Positions 7,433-22,449 of a DNA stretch of 64,000 bases are shown in pieces (positions within the stretch are counted from its first letter, which is position 1; each line of letters starts with the position of its first letter). The translations under genes and the position numbers were made by a program. Where the stretch lies: positions 1 through 64,000 of the forward strand of contig JAJOZX010012239.1 in assembly GCA_023014485.1 (NCBI GenBank), written 5' to 3'. The notes below the pieces were generated by a model. The model saw only the letters and a list, made by a program, of their open reading frames with translations, searched no databases and was not told the DNA's origin. This stretch comes from Bathynomus jamesi. Lineage: Eukaryota > Arthropoda > Malacostraca > Isopoda > Cirolanidae.

Positions 7433-10400
7433 AATCTTGTTATCCTGTTATCCTGGTAAAGGGTCTGGAAGACTGGAAGAATCCTGGAGTCGTGAAGATC
7501 CTGGTTAAAGGGTCGCCAGTTGTTAGACCCCATATCTTCTTCTTCTTCTTCTTATCCTGGCTATGGGTCTGGGGTGTCTCGTATAGACGAGGCGTTCTTG
7601 TTAAGGGGCAAGGGGCCTCTGCCCCCTCCCCGCAGCGAGGCTGCAGTCCAAAGAAGAGTCTCGTAATGAAGTTCTCTGATGAAGTCTAATGAAGAAGAAG
7701 AAGTGCAATGACGAAGTGCTGTAATTTTACAAGTACATGTATAATATAACTTAAATGTTTGGGGGAAGACAGTCGAAGGTTAAGTTTCCCCCCTTTTTTA
7801 AACACATCAGATGTTTTGAAAGATTTTCAATAAAAATTTTAAAAAAATTAAAATAAAAACTAATTTGTATTTTTCGCCGAGTCTACATTTATGAAGGCGA
7901 TATCATTTCGTAATAGTACACATAAGTACAAATTAAGTACACGACTGAATACGTATTAATTTTGGTTCATTACAATTACGATTACAATTATGGATTACTT
8001 CATATTCACTTGTTGTTTAATTACACTTCCATTTTAAAGTACATTCTTACATGATAAATTAAATCATTACATTCAATTACAGTTTCATTGAAGTACATTA
8101 CATTATATTAAATTAAAGTATTACAGTTAATTACAATCAAACAGTTACAATAACTTTGTTTTGTTTTTTACAGTGTTTCATATTAATAGACAATTAAGAT
8201 GTTAAATATAATACAAAGTACATGGCACTTAAGAGATAATTTATTTACGAAATAATATGTTATAATGTTATAAATTTGAAATCAGAGCGAACGGAGGTAT
8301 TTTATCTTTGAGGCGCTCGAATCTGCCAGTCAGCGGAATTCGATTTACTTACCAAGCATCTATGAATATCTTACGAGGGTTGAACGCACTTGAAAGTAAA
8401 AAATAATACGAGAACGTATTTTTTCGTTTTCGAACGAAGGCCTAAAGTTTCGTGCTTCACAAATTGACACGAGTAAACATAGACTGATAAGTTGATAGGG
8501 TATAAGTAGACAATAGGTAGATGAATGAATAAGTAATAAAATTAATAAAGGATAGCGGTCAAGAAAGAACATGAATGTAAGAATGAGTATGGTTGAATAA
8601 GGAGTATGGTTGAATAATAATGTTTATACTACATAACACCACAACATTATTACTAAAGAATTTACCATACATTGAATACGGAAGATGTCCAAATACTAAG
8701 AACGTGATTCAGTGTACAAAGTATGGGAAACGTAAAGAGAATAAAGTTATTTTATGGCGTCATAGTGTATAAGTCATTATTTAGAAAAGATGAATTAGAG
8801 AAATACAGTAATGAATAAAGAAGTATAAATCATTATTAGGAAGATTTACAAGAACGAATTAGAGACAGAGTGGGTAGTAATGACTAAGAAGTACAACTAC
8901 GGGTTCCAATCCTGTTACATGCAATGTGTATGCATAATCTAGGGTCGAGGGTGAGATGCAAGACAATTCGTAATTATAATAACTTCTATAACAAATGGAA
9001 AATGGATACGACTAAACCATAGATATTGTAGATCGTAGGGTTGTGACACGAACAAAAATAGGAAGCTACAAGTAAAATTATTATCCAAACTCGCGTTAAG
9101 CGATTTTGGTTCTTATGTAAAAATGAATATTGATTATTCATTGTTCATTTTTTACATTGCTCTCCCCTTTTAAAATGATATTTATACAATAATATAATAA
9201 AATTAATACAATACAATACAATTGAGAAAATAACATCGTAACTAATTCAAGTTAGGTGACGAATTTTTCTTTACAATACAAATTTTATACAGAACGAGTT
9301 CGGGTAGTTGAGTACAATGCAGAGTAATCAAATTTTTAACATGACACTCGCTTAGAGGGTTATTATAAAATATAAAAATTCAAAGATTAAAACTTTACTT
9401 TTATACAAACAGAATAAAGGATTAATACGTTAATTTAGAGAAACAATTAAGCTAGACAAAGAATGATAGTTAAATTTTTTTTCAAAATTTGTATTTTTCT
9501 GTGGGAAAAATTATGTACATAATGAATAGAGTAAAAGGGAAAACTATAAATTTTAAAGTTCATGGATTTTTCGAGGCTTCCATGATAGTACAATTGATAA
9601 CTAATTTTATTGACTATTGTAGATAAAAAATCGAATTATGTAATGGATGATGTATAGACCTGTGGTCAAGTGTGTATTTGGGTGTATTAGGTGCAAAGTG
9701 TGTATTTTACAATTTCGAGGGACAGATTAGCTGATAGGATTGTTCAAGTAACTAAATATTCAATGATTTTAGCATAAGGTTTGATATATATATATATATA
9801 GTGTGCATACATGCATTTTTATTGACTGTTGTAGGTACAAATCGAATTACGTAGTGGATGATGTATAGACCTGTGGTCAAGTGTGTATTTATGTTTATTG
9901 GGTACAAAGTGTGTATTTTATAATTTCGAGACACAGATTAGCTGATAGGATTGTTAAATTAACTGTATAAATGCATGAGCGAGAATTTATATAAAGTAAG
10001 CAATAATTATTATGTATTATGATGATAATGTTTGCATACGCGTTTTAATGCAAAAGTGACTGGAGGGATGGAACGTAAATGAATTCGAATGTGTCAAAAG
10101 TAATAAAATTCACTTAGGATTATAGATTTTACATAATTAATCAGTTACACGTATAAGGTAATTAAAAAAAGACGTACTTAGAAGACCTTACGAGTAATGA
10201 CAGTAACTCTCACGGTTTTAAAATTGATTTTCGACACAATTAAATTCGACTACTAAAATTCATAACCATATACTGTAGTAGTATGTCAATTTGACTATAA
10301 TTTTCGTTTGATACCTTACAAATGGTACAATAACAATTTAAGGACAGTTACTCACGATTAATTGAACAAAATAAAAATAAAAATACAAATTAAAAATATG

Positions 10401-11347
10401 AATCAATTATGCATTTCAACGAGCTAAATACAATTTTATAATATTCTAAAAAATAAAAGTAAATCGAGCCATAGATGAGTTTCGGCCAAGAATAAAAAAG
10501 TTATTGAAATGGAAGGAAGCATTTCGAACAATCTTTTCTTTTAATAATCTCAGGTAAATTTTACATTAAAAATTATTTTTATATAATAAAAAAAAATATT
10601 AAAAAGGTTTAATAATTTTTTGCATGTTAAGTAGAAAAATTATACTCTCGTTAAATGTTGATAGAATTTTGAATTATTTGATATTTTAGTCTGAAAACTT
10701 GTTTGCATATGATAAATACATATGTTTTATTGTGTAGAAGTTTTATTAAAATTAAATGACAAAAAAGAACAAAACTGAAATTTAGGGTATGTGCGATCAT
10801 ACGGGGGAATTGAGTGACTAAGCAGGGGGTATAAGTTTGAAATTGACAATACGTCTTTCGTGAGCACTTTGCTTTTTTTTTTTTTTTTTTAAAGATTGCT
10901 TGTCACACTACTTAGAACAAAAAATTAAAAGAGTTGAAACAAAACGGAGGGACGGCATGTTCCTCATATACATTACAATAATTACCAAAATCATTACAAA
11001 CAATTGTAAAAACTGTTTTGGTCACAAATAATGAATTACATAACTATATATTTATATACGTAACAATGCATGAAAAGGGAAAGACAAATCGGTGAATTTC
11101 AGTCTTACAAACAAAGAAAAGGTTAAACCAAAGACGCAACCCGGTCAATTCAGGTTGAATTAAATTCTCTTTTACAACAAAAAAAAGGTTGAATTAAATT
11201 CTCTTAAACAACAAAAAAAGGTTGAATTAAATTCTTAAATTACATTTTCTTAAATTAAATTCTCTTAAATTACAAAGAAAAAGTTGAATTCAATTGACTG
11301 CATTGAAATGAATGGGTATTTGAAACTAACAGAGACTGACTTAAAAA

Positions 11348-11714
11348 AACTCTCTGACTTCAAATAAAACTCTCTGACTTCAAATAAAACTCTCTGACTT
11401 CAAATAAAACTCTCTGACTTCAAATAAAACTCTCTGACTTCAAATAAAACTCTCTGACTTCAAATAAAACTCTCTGACTTCAAATAAAACTCTCTGACTT
11501 CAAATAAAACTCTCTGACTTCAAATAAAACTCTCTGACTTCAAATAAAACTCTCTGACTTCAAATAAAACTCTCTGACTTCAAATAAAACTCCTCTGACT
11601 TCAAATAAAACTCCTCTGACTTCAAATAAAACTCCTCTGACTTCAAATAAAACTCCTCTGACTTCAAATAAAACTCTCTGACTTCAAATAAAACTCTCTG
11701 ACTTCAAATAAAAC
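11348..11714 (+). repeat. 20/21-bp minisatellite, unit 2
   Basis: About eighteen copies: twelve 20-bp, then four 21-bp ACTCC variants, then two 20-bp. Confidence 0.95.
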
Positions 11715-11729
11715 TGAAATCTCTGGGGC

Positions 11730-12099
11730 GGTTGTCCCTCTTGGATGCAACCTTCTGTAACTGAAAATTGATTTGCAACTAAAACTGACTCGAAACTACT
11801 TCGAGTATCTTTGTAAATCTCTGGGGTTTGGTTGTCCCTCTTGGATGCAACCAACCGAAACTGAAAACTGATTTGAAATTAACTGAAAATGGAAAATGAC
11901 TGCACTTGATCTCTATTCAAGTGGAGACGATTAACCTCTGTTTTGGTTGACCCTCTTGGTGCAACCTTCTGACTTCAAAAAATGACTTCAAAATTACTTC
12001 AAGTATCTTTATAAATCTCTGGGGTTTGGTTGTCCCTTTTGGTTACAACCAACTGAAACTGTCTGAAAACTGAAAATGGAACTTGAAACTGCTTCAAGT
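11730..12099 (+). other. Four-module paired-hairpin block, unit 2
   Basis: 370 bp, all stems as in unit 1. The only substitution noticed is CTGAAAATTG for CTGAAAACTG in the first spacer. Confidence 0.6.
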
Positions 12100-15000
12100 A
12101 ACTCCATAACTCTATAAACCCCTGTAAACTCTCTGTAAACTCTCTCTCTCTTAATTTGCAAGTCAATTCAATTCAGTAATTGAAAAAAATTTGCAAACAA
12201 AAAATAAAAAAAATGTAAACATTTCACTCGAATGTACGGGAAGGTACATAAAATAAAATTATTCTATACTGAATATAATAGTGCAAATAACTGTGACAAT
12301 TGACTCTCTTGAAATGAACTCTCTGTTACAATTAACTCTCTGTTACAATTAACTCTCTGTTACAATAAAAACAAATGTATCAGTGGTGTATGGAATGTTC
12401 ACTGTTTCTTGTGAATTCTGACTTGATACTCATTATTAACTGTTAATAATAGTGACTTTTCAAATGTTTATAAATTACTTAAAAAAAAAAACTGTACTTA
12501 ACAAAATTTTCTATGGGGAAATCCTTGAGACGTGTCCTGAAGACGTCTTCCTGGCTACTTCTTCTTGGATGAAAACTAGGCATGGAGAACTTGGAGTCGT
12601 GACACACCGGTTCAAGGGTGGATGTCACGAACTAGAAGTCGTGACACGCCGGTCAACTGGTTTTATCCTGATGCAGGGTAATTTCTATCTTGGCCAAAGA
12701 GTGGCCTCTTCTTAAAATAATCTTCTTCTTAAAGTAATCTTCTTCTTAAAGTAATCTTCTTCTTAAAGTAATCTTCTTCTTAAAGTAATCTTCTTCTTAA
12801 AGTAATCTTCTTCTTAAAGTAATCTTGTTATCCTGTTATCCTGGTAAAGGGTCTGGAAGACTGGAAGAATCCTGGAGTCGTGAAGATCCTGGTTAAAGGG
12901 TCGCCAGTTGTTAGACCCCATATCTTCTTCTTCTTCTTCTTATCCTGGCTATGGGTCTGGGGTGTCTCGTATAGACGAGGCGTTCTTGTTAAGGGGCAAG
13001 GGGCCTCTGCCCCCTCCCCGCAGCGAGGCTGCAGTCCAAAGAAGAGTCTCGTAATGAAGTTCTCTGATGAAGTCTAATGAAGAAGAAGAAGTGCAATGAC
13101 GAAGTGCTGTAATTTTACAAGTACATGTATAATATAACTTAAATGTTTGGGGGAAGACAGTCGAAGGTTAAGTTTCCCCCCTTTTTTAAACACATCAGAT
13201 GTTTTGAAAGATTTTCAATAAAAATTTTAAAAAAATTAAAATAAAAACTAATTTGTATTTTTCGCCGAGTCTACATTTATGAAGGCGATATCATTTCGTA
13301 ATAGTACACATAAGTACAAATTAAGTACACGACTGAATACGTATTAATTTTGGTTCATTACAATTACGATTACAATTATGGATTACTTCATATTCACTTG
13401 TTGTTTAATTACACTTCCATTTTAAAGTACATTCTTACATGATAAATTAAATCATTACATTCAATTACAGTTTCATTGAAGTACATTACATTATATTAAA
13501 TTAAAGTATTACAGTTAATTACAATCAAACAGTTACAATAACTTTGTTTTGTTTTTTACAGTGTTTCATATTAATAGACAATTAAGATGTTAAATATAAT
13601 ACAAAGTACATGGCACTTAAGAGATAATTTATTTACGAAATAATATGTTATAATGTTATAAATTTGAAATCAGAGCGAACGGAGGTATTTTATCTTTGAG
13701 GCGCTCGAATCTGCCAGTCAGCGGAATTCGATTTACTTACCAAGCATCTATGAATATCTTACGAGGGTTGAACGCACTTGAAAGTAAAAAATAATACTAG
13801 AACGTATTTTTTCGTTTTCGAACGAAGGCCTAAAGTTTCGTGCTTCACAAATTGACACGAGTAAACATAGACTGATAAGTTGATAGGGTATAAGTAGACA
13901 ATAGGTAGATGAATGAATAAGTAATAAAATTAATAAAGGATAGCGGTCAAGAAAGAACATGAATGTAAGAATGAGTATGGTTGAATAAGGAGTATGGTTG
14001 AATAATAATGTTTATACTACATAACACCACAACATTATTACTAAAGAATTTACCATACATTGAATACGGAAGATGTCCAAATACTAAGAACGTGATTCAG
14101 TGTACAAAGTATGGGAAACGTAAAGAGAATAAAGTTATTTTATGGCGTCATAGTGTATAAGTCATTATTTAGAAAAGATGAATTAGAGAAATACAGTAAT
14201 GAATAAAGAAGTATAAATCATTATTAGGAAGATTTACAAGAACGAATTAGAGACAGAGTGGGTAGTAATGACTAAGAAGTACAACTACGGGTTCCAATCC
14301 TGTTACATGCAATGTGTATGCATAATCTAGGGTCGAGGGTGAGATGCAAGACAATTCGTAATTAATTATAATAACTTCTATAACAAATGGAAAATGGATA
14401 CGACTAAACCATAGATATTGTAGATCGTAGGGTTGTGACACGAACAAAAATAGGAAGCTACAAGTAAAATTATTATCCAAACTCGCGTTAAGCGATTTTG
14501 GTTCTTATGTAAAAATGAATATTGATTATTCATTGTTCATTTTTACATTGCTCTCCCCTTTTAAAATGATATTTATACAATAATATAATAAAATTAATAC
14601 AATACAATACAATTGAGAAAATAACATCGTAACTAATTCAAGTTAGGTGACGAATTTTTCTTTACAATACAAATTTTATACAGAACGAGTTCGGGTAGTT
14701 GAGTACAATGCAGAGTAATCAAATTTTTAACATGACACTCGCTTAGAGGGTTATTATAAAATATAAAAATTCAAAGATTAAAACTTTACTTTTATACAAA
14801 CAGAATAAAGGATTAATACGTTAATTTAGAGAAACAATTAAGCTAGACAAAGAATGATAGTTAAATTTTTTTTCAAAATTTGTATTTTTCTGTGGGAAAA
14901 ATTATGTACATAATGAATAGAGTAAAAGGGAAAACTATAAATTTTAAAGTTCATGGATTTTTCGAGGCTTCCATGATAGTACAATTGATAACTAATTTTA

Positions 15001-15172
15001 TTGACTATTGTAGATAAAAAATCGAATTATGTAATGGATGATGTATAGACCTGTGGTCAAGTGTGTATTTGGGTGTATTAGGTGCAAAGTGTGTATTTTA
15101 CAATTTCGAGGGACAGATTAGCTGATAGGATTGTTCAAGTAACTAAATATTCAATGATTTTAGCATAAGGTT

Positions 15173-15217
<45 letters not shown>

Positions 15218-16768
15218 TGCATACATGCATTTTTATTGACTGTTGTAGGTACAAATCGAATTACGTAGTGAATGATGTATAGACCTGTGGTCAAGTGTGT
15301 ATTTATGTTTATTGGGTACAAAGTGTGTATTTTATAATTTCGAGACACAGATTAGCTGATAGGATTGTTAAATTAACTGTATAAATGCATGAGCGAGAAT
15401 TTATATAAAGTAAGCAATAATTATTATGTATTATGATGATAATGTTTGCATACGCGTTTTAATGCAAAAGTGACTGGAGGGATGGAACGTAAATGAATTC
15501 GAATGTGTCAAAAGTAATAAAATTCACTTAGGATTATAGATTTTACATAATTAATCAGTTACACGTATAAGGTAATTAAAAAAAGACGTACTTAGAAGAC
15601 CTTACGAGTAATGACAGTAACTCTCACGGTTTTAAAATTGATTTTCGACACAATTAAATTCGACTACTAAAATTCATAACCATATACTGTAGTAGTATGT
15701 CAATTTGACTATAATTTTCGTTTGATACCTTACAAATGGTACAATAACAATTTAAGGACAGTTACTCACGATTAATTGAACAAAATAAAAATAAAAATAC
15801 AAATTAAAAATATGAATCAATTATGCATTTCAACGAGCTAAATACAATTTTATAATATTCTAAAAAATAAAAGTAAATCGAGCCATAGATGAGTTTCGGC
15901 CAAGAATAAAAAAGTTATTGAAATGGAAGGAAGCATTTCGAACAATCTTTTCTTTTAATAATCTCAGGTAAATTTTACATTAAAAATTATTTTTATATAA
16001 TAAAAAAAAATATTAAAAAGGTTTAATAATTTTTTGCATGTTAAGTAGAAAAATTATACTCTCGTTAAATGTTGATAGAATTTTGAATTATTTGATATTT
16101 TAGTCTGAAAACTTGTTTGCATATGATAAATACATATGTTTTATTGTGTAGAAGTTTTATTAAAATTAAATGACAAAAAAGAACAAAACTGAAATTTAGG
16201 GTATGTGCGATCATACGGGGGAATTGAGTGACTAAGCAGGGGGTATAAGTTTGAAATTGACAATACGTCTTTCGTGAGCACTTTGCTTTTTTTTTTTTTT
16301 TTTTTTTTTAAAGATTGCTTGTCACACTACTTAGAACAAAAAATTAAAAGAGTTGAAACAAAACGGAGGGACGGCATGTTCCTCATATACATTACAATAA
16401 TTACCAAAATCATTACAAACAATTGTAAAAACTGTTTTGGTCACAAATAATGAATTACATAACTATATATTTATATACGTAACAATGCATGAAAAGGGAA
16501 AGACAAATCGGTGAATTTCAGTCTTACAAACAAAGAAAAGGTTAAACCAAAGACGCAACCCGGTCAATTCAGGTTGAATTAAATTCTCTTTTACAACAAA
16601 AAAAAGGTTGAATTAAATTCTCTTAAACAACAAAAAAAGGTTGAATTAAATTCTTAAATTACATTTTCTTAAATTAAATTCTCTTAAATTACAAAGAAAA
16701 AGTTGAATTCAATTGACTGCATTGAAATGAATGGGTATTTGAAACTAATAGAGACTGACTTAAAACAA

Positions 16769-16973
16769 AACTCTCTGATTTCAAATAAAACTCTCTGACT
16801 TCAAATAAAACTCTCTGACTTCAAATAAAACTCTCTGACTTCAAATAAAACTCCTCTGACTTCAAATAAAACTCTCTGACTTCAAATAAAACTCCTCTGA
16901 CTTCAAATAAAACTCCTCTGACTTCAAATAAAACTCTCTGACTTCAAATAAAACTCTTGACTTCAAATAAAAC
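16769..16973 (+). repeat. 20/21-bp minisatellite, unit 3 (contracted)
   Basis: About ten copies with 21-bp variants interspersed and one degenerate CTCTTGAC copy at the end. This is the shortest allele of the array. Confidence 0.95.
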
Positions 16974-16988
16974 TGAAATCTCTGGGGC

Positions 16989-17358
16989 GGTTGTCCCTCT
17001 TGGATGCAACCTTCTGTAACTGAAAACTGATTTGCAACTAAAACTGACTCGAAACTACTTCGAGTATCTTTGTAAATCTCTGGGGTTTGGTTGTCCCTCT
17101 TGGATGCAACCAACCGAAACTGAAAACTGATTTGAAATTAACTGAAAATGGAAAATGACTGCACTTGATCTCTATTCAAGTGGAGACGATTAACCTCTGT
17201 TTTGGTTGACCCTCTTGGTGCAACCTTCTGACTTCAAAAAATGACTTCAAAATTACTTCAAGTATCTTTATAAATCTCTGGGGTTTGGTTGTCCCTTTTG
17301 GTTACAACCAACTGAAACTGTCTGAAAACTGAAAATGGAACTTGAAACTGCTTCAAGT
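16989..17358 (+). other. Four-module paired-hairpin block, unit 3
   Basis: 370 bp. It shares the CTGAAAACTG spacer form with unit 1, with all stems intact. Confidence 0.6.
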
Positions 17359-20300
17359 AACTCCATAACTCTATAAACCCCTGTAAACTCTCTGTAAACT
17401 CTCTGTAAACTCTCTCTCTCTTAATTTGCAAGTCAATTCAATTCAGTAATTGAAAAAAATTTGCAAACAAAAAATAAAAAAAATGTAAACATTTCACTCG
17501 AATGTACGGGAAGGTACATAAAATAAAATTATTCTATACTGAATATAATAGTGCAAATAACTGTGACAATTGACTCTCTTGAAATGAACTCTGTTACAAT
17601 TAACTCTCTGTTACAATTAACTCTCTGTTACAATAAAAACAAATGTATCAGTGGTGTATGGAATGTTCACTGTTTCTTGTGAATTCTGACTTGATACTCA
17701 TTATTAACTGTTAATAATAGTGACTTTTCAAATGTTTATAAATTACTTAAAAAAACAAACTGTACTTAACAAAATTTTCTATGGGGAAATCCTTGAGACG
17801 TGTCCTGAAGACGTCTTCCTGGCTACTTCTTCTTGATGAAAACTAGGCGTGGAGAACTTGGAGTCGTGACACACCGGTTCAAGGGTGGATGTTACGAACT
17901 AGAAGTCGTGACACGCCGGTCAACTGGTTTTATCCTGATGCAGGGTAATTTCTATCTTGGCCAAAGAGTGGCCTCTTCTTAAAATAATCTTCTTCTTAAA
18001 GTAATCTTCTTCTTAAAGTAATCTTCTTCTTAAAGTAATCTTCTTCTTAAAGTAATCTTCTTCTTAAAGTAATCTTCTTCTTAAAGTAATCTTCTTAAAG
18101 TAATCTTGTTATCCTGTTATCCTGGTAAAGGGTCTGGAAGACTGGAAGAATCCTGGAGTCGTGAAGATCCTGGTTAAAGGGTCGCCAGTTGTTAGACCCC
18201 ATATCTTCTTCTTCTTCTTCTTCTTCTTATCCTGGCTATGGGTCTGGGGTGTCTCGTATAGACGAGGCGTTCTTGTTAAGGGGCAAGGGGCCTCTGCCCC
18301 CTCCCCGCAGCGAGGCTGCAGTCCAAAGAAGAGTCTCGTAATGAAGTTCTCTGATGAAGTCTAATGAAGAAGAAGAAGTGCAATGACGAAGTGCTGTAAT
18401 TTTACAAGTACATGTATAATATAACTTAAATGTTTGGGGGAAGACAGTCGAAGGTTAAGTTTCCCCCCTTTTTTAAACACATCAGATGTTTTGAAAGATT
18501 TTCAATAAAAATTTTAAAAAAATTAAAATAAAAACTAATTTGTATTTTTCGCCGAGTCTACATTTATGAAGGCGATATCATTTCGTAATAGTACACATAA
18601 GTACAAATTAAGTACACGACTGAATACGTATTAATTTTGGTTCATTACAATTACGATTACAATTATGGATTACTTCATATTCACTTGTTGTTTAATTACA
18701 CTTCCATTTTAAAGTACATTCTTACATGATAAATTAAATCATTACATTCAATTACAGTTTCATTGAAGTACATTACATTATATTAAATTAAAGTATTACA
18801 GTTAATTACAATCAAACAGTTACAATAACTTTGTTTTGTTTTTTACAGTGTTTCATATTAATAGACAATTAAGATGTTAAATATAATACAAAGTACATGG
18901 CACTTAAGAGATAATTTATTTACGAAATAATATGTTATAATGTTATAAATTTGAAATCAGAGCGAACGGAGGTATTTTATCTTTGAGGCGCTCGAATCTG
19001 CCAGTCAGCGGAATTCGATTTACTTACCAAGCATCTATGAATATCTTACGAGGGTTGAACGTACTTGAAAGTAAAAAATAATACTAGAACGTATTTTTTC
19101 GTTTTCGAACGAAGGCCTAAAGTTTCGTGCTTCACAAATTGACACGAGTAAACATAGACTGATAAGTTGATAGGGTATAAGTAGACAATAGGTAGATGAA
19201 TGAATAAGTAATAAAATTAATAAAGGATAGCGGTCAAGAAAGAACATGAATGTAAGAATGAGTATGGTTGAATAAGGAGTATGGTTGAATAATAATGTTT
19301 ATACTACATAACACCACAACATTATTACTAAAGAATTTACCATACATTGAATACGGAAGATGTCCAAATACTAAGAACGTGATTCAGTGTACAAAGTATG
19401 GGAAACGTAAAGAGAATAAAGTTATTTTATGGCGTCATAGTGTATAAGTCATTATTTAGAAAAGATGAATTAGAGAAATACAGTAATGAATAAAGAAGTA
19501 TAAATCATTATTAGGAAGATTTACAAGAACGAATTAGAGACAGAGTGGGTAGTAATGACTAAGAAGTACAACTACGGGTTCCAATCCTGTTACATGCAAT
19601 GTGTATGCATAATCTAGGGTCGAGGGTGAGATGCAAGACAATTCGTAATTAATTATAATAACTTCTATAACAAATGGAAAATGGATACGACTAAACCATA
19701 GATATTGTAGATCGTAGGGTTGTGACACGAACAAAAATAGGAAGCTACAAGTAAAATTATTATCCAAACTCGCGTTAAGCGATTTTGGTTCTTATGTAAA
19801 AATGAATATTGATTATTCATTGTTCATTTTTTACATTGCTCTCCCCTTTTAAAATGATATTTATACAATAATATAATAAAATTAATACAATACAATACAA
19901 TTGAGAAAATAACATCGTAACTAATTCAAGTTAGGTGACGAATTTTTCTTTACAATACAAATTTTATACAGAACGAGTTCGGGTAGTTGAGTACAATGCA
20001 GAGTAATCAAATTTTTAACATGACACTCGCTTAGAGGGTTATTATAAAATATAAAAATTCAAAGATTAAAACTTTACTTTTATACAAACAGAATAAAGGA
20101 TTAATACGTTAATTTAGAGAAACAATTAAGCTAGACAAAGAATGATAGTTAAATTTTTTTTCAAAATTTGTATTTTTCTGTGGGAAAAATTATGTACATA
20201 ATGAATAGAGTAAAAGGGAAAACTATAAATTTTAAAGTTCATGGATTTTTCGAGGCTTCCATGATAGTACAATTGATAACTAATTTTATTGACTATTGTA

Positions 20301-22026
20301 GATAAAAAATCGAATTATGTAATGGATGATGTATAGACCTGTGGTCAAGTGTGTATTTGGGTGTATTAGGTGCAAAGTGTGTATTTTACAATTTCGAGGG
20401 ACAGATTAGCTGATAGGATTGTTCAAGTAACTAAATATTCAATGATTTTAGCATAAGGTTTGTATATATATATATATATAGTGTGCATACATGCATTTTT
20501 ATTGACTGTTGTAGGTACAAATCGAATTACGTAGTGGATGATGTATAGACCTGTGGTCAAGTGGTATTTATGTTTATTGGGTACAAAGTGTGTATTTTAT
20601 AATTTCGAGACACAGATTAGCTGATAGGATTGTTAAATTAACTGTATAAATGCATGAGCGAGAATTTATATAAAGTAAGCAATAATTATTATGTATTATG
20701 ATGATAATGTTTGCATACGCGTTTTAATGCAAAAGTGACTGGAGGGATGGAACGTAAATGAATTCGAATGTGTCAAAAGTAAAAAATTCACTTAGGATTA
20801 TAGATTTTACATAATTAATCAGTTACACGTATAAGGTAATTAAAAAAAGACGTACTTAGAAGACCTTACGAGTAATGACAGTAACTCTCACGGTTTTAAA
20901 ATTGATTTTCGACACAATTAAATTCGACTACTAAAATTCATAACCATATACTGTAGTAGTATGTCAATTTGACTATAATTTTCGTTTGATACCTTACAAA
21001 TGGTACAATAACAATTTAAGGACAGTTACTCACGATTAATTGAACAAAATAAAAATAAAAATACAAATTAAAAATATGAATCAATTATGCATTTCAACGA
21101 GCTAAATGCAATTTTATAATATTCTAAAAAATAAAAGTAAATCGAGCCATAGATGAGTTTCGGCCAAGAATAAAAAAGTTATTGAAATGGAAGGAAGCAT
21201 TTCGAACAATCTTTTCTTTTAATAATCTCAGGTAAATTTTACATTAAAAATTATTTTTATATAATAAAAAAAATATTAAAAAGGTTTAATAATTTTTTGC
21301 ATGTTAAGTAGAAAAATTATACTCTCGTTAAATGTTGATAGAATTTTGAATTATTTGATATTTTAGTCTGAAAACTTGTTTGCATATGATAAATACATAT
21401 GTTTTATTGTGTAGAAGTTTTATTAAAATTAAATGACAAAAAAGAACAAAACTGAAATTTAGGGTATGTGCGATCATACGGGGGAATTGAGTGACTAAGC
21501 AGGGGGTATAAGTTTGAAATTGACAATACGTCTTTCGTGAGCACTTTGCTTTTTTTTTTTTTTTTTTTTAAAGATTGCTTGTCACACTACTTAGAACAAA
21601 AAATTAAAAGAGTTGAAACAAAACGGAGGGACGGCATGTTCCTCATATACATTACAATAATTACCAAAATCATTACAAACAATTGTAAAAACTGTTTTGG
21701 TCACAAATAATGAATTACATAACTATATATTTATATACGTAACAATGCATGAAAAGGGAAAGACAAATCGGTGAATTTCAGTCTTACAAACAAAGAAAAG
21801 GTTAAACCAAAGACGCAACCCGGTCAATTCAGGTTGAATTAAATTCTCTTTTACAACAAAAAAAAGGTTGAATTAAATTCTCTTAAACAACAAAAAAAGG
21901 TTGAATTAAATTCTTAAATTACATTTTCTTAAATTAAATTCTCTTAAATTACAAAGAAAAAGTTGAATTCAATTGACTGCATTGAAATGAATGGGTATTT
22001 GAAACTAACAGAGACTGACTTAAAAC

Positions 22027-22434
22027 AAAATCTCTGACTTCAAATAAAACTCTCTGACTTCAAATAAAACTCTCTGACTTCAAATAAAACTCTCTGACTT
22101 CAAATAAAACTCTCTGACTTCAAATAAAACTCTCTGACTTCAAATAAAACTCTCTGACTTCAAATAAAACTCTCTGACTTCAAATAAAACTCTCTGACTT
22201 CAAATAAAACTCTCTGACTTCAAATAAAACTCTCTGACTTCAAATAAAACTCTCTGACTTCAAATAAAACTCTCTGACTTCAAATAAAACTCTCTGACTT
22301 CAAATAAAACTCCTCTGACTTCAAATAAAACTCCTCTGACTTCAAATAAAACTCCTCTGACTTCAAATAAAACTCCTCTGACTTCAAATAAAACTCTCTG
22401 ACTTCAAATAAAACTCTCTGACTTCAAATAAAAC
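22027..22434 (+). repeat. 20/21-bp minisatellite, unit 4
   Basis: About twenty copies: fourteen 20-bp, four 21-bp variants, two 20-bp. Confidence 0.95.
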
Positions 22435-22449
22435 TGAAATCTCTGGGGC

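Larger units (their letters stand above)
2301..7606 (+). repeat. Array unit 1 (5306 bp, edge copy)
   Basis: First complete unit. Its first ~1.25 kb differs from all other units: TTCTGCC for TTCCCCCC near 2475, missing TA in ACACA(TA)AGTAC near 2605, a shorter GGATTATTC segment near 2675, and GCAGCAAGGCTGC for GCAGCGAGGCTGC. After about 3560 it matches the consensus. TA tract 4459-4488, poly-T 5560-5580, 20-bp minisatellite 6040-6284, hairpin modules 6300-6669, 17-bp minisatellite 7331-7432. The CTCTGTTACAATTAA repeats near 6900-6975 number five here and three in most units. Confidence 0.95.
7607..12994 (+). repeat. Array unit 2 (5388 bp)
   Basis: A consensus-like unit with a 4-bp TTAA deletion near 8972. 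TA tract 9784-9800 (shortest of the array), poly-T 10873-10890, 20-bp minisatellite 11348-11714, hairpin modules 11730-12099, 17-bp minisatellite 12719-12820 (six copies). It carries the CATGGAG plus GTCACGAA markers in the GC-richer segment. Confidence 0.95.
12995..18281 (+). repeat. Array unit 3 (5287 bp, shortest)
   Basis: The 20-bp minisatellite is contracted to about ten copies (16769-16973), which explains the short length. In contrast the TA tract 15175-15214 is the longest (about 40 bp) and the (TTC)n run near 18205 is expanded. Poly-T 16287-16309, hairpin modules 16989-17358, 17-bp minisatellite 17986-18101 with the last copy shortened to 14 bp. One G is missing near 17835. Confidence 0.95.

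Noticed and set aside
7492..7689. Plus-strand 65-codon frame with a phenylalanine run, present in ten units
   Set aside because: The phenylalanine run is the (TTC)n microsatellite and the rest crosses the GC-rich hairpins. Its persistence reflects unit identity and it has no protein-like features.
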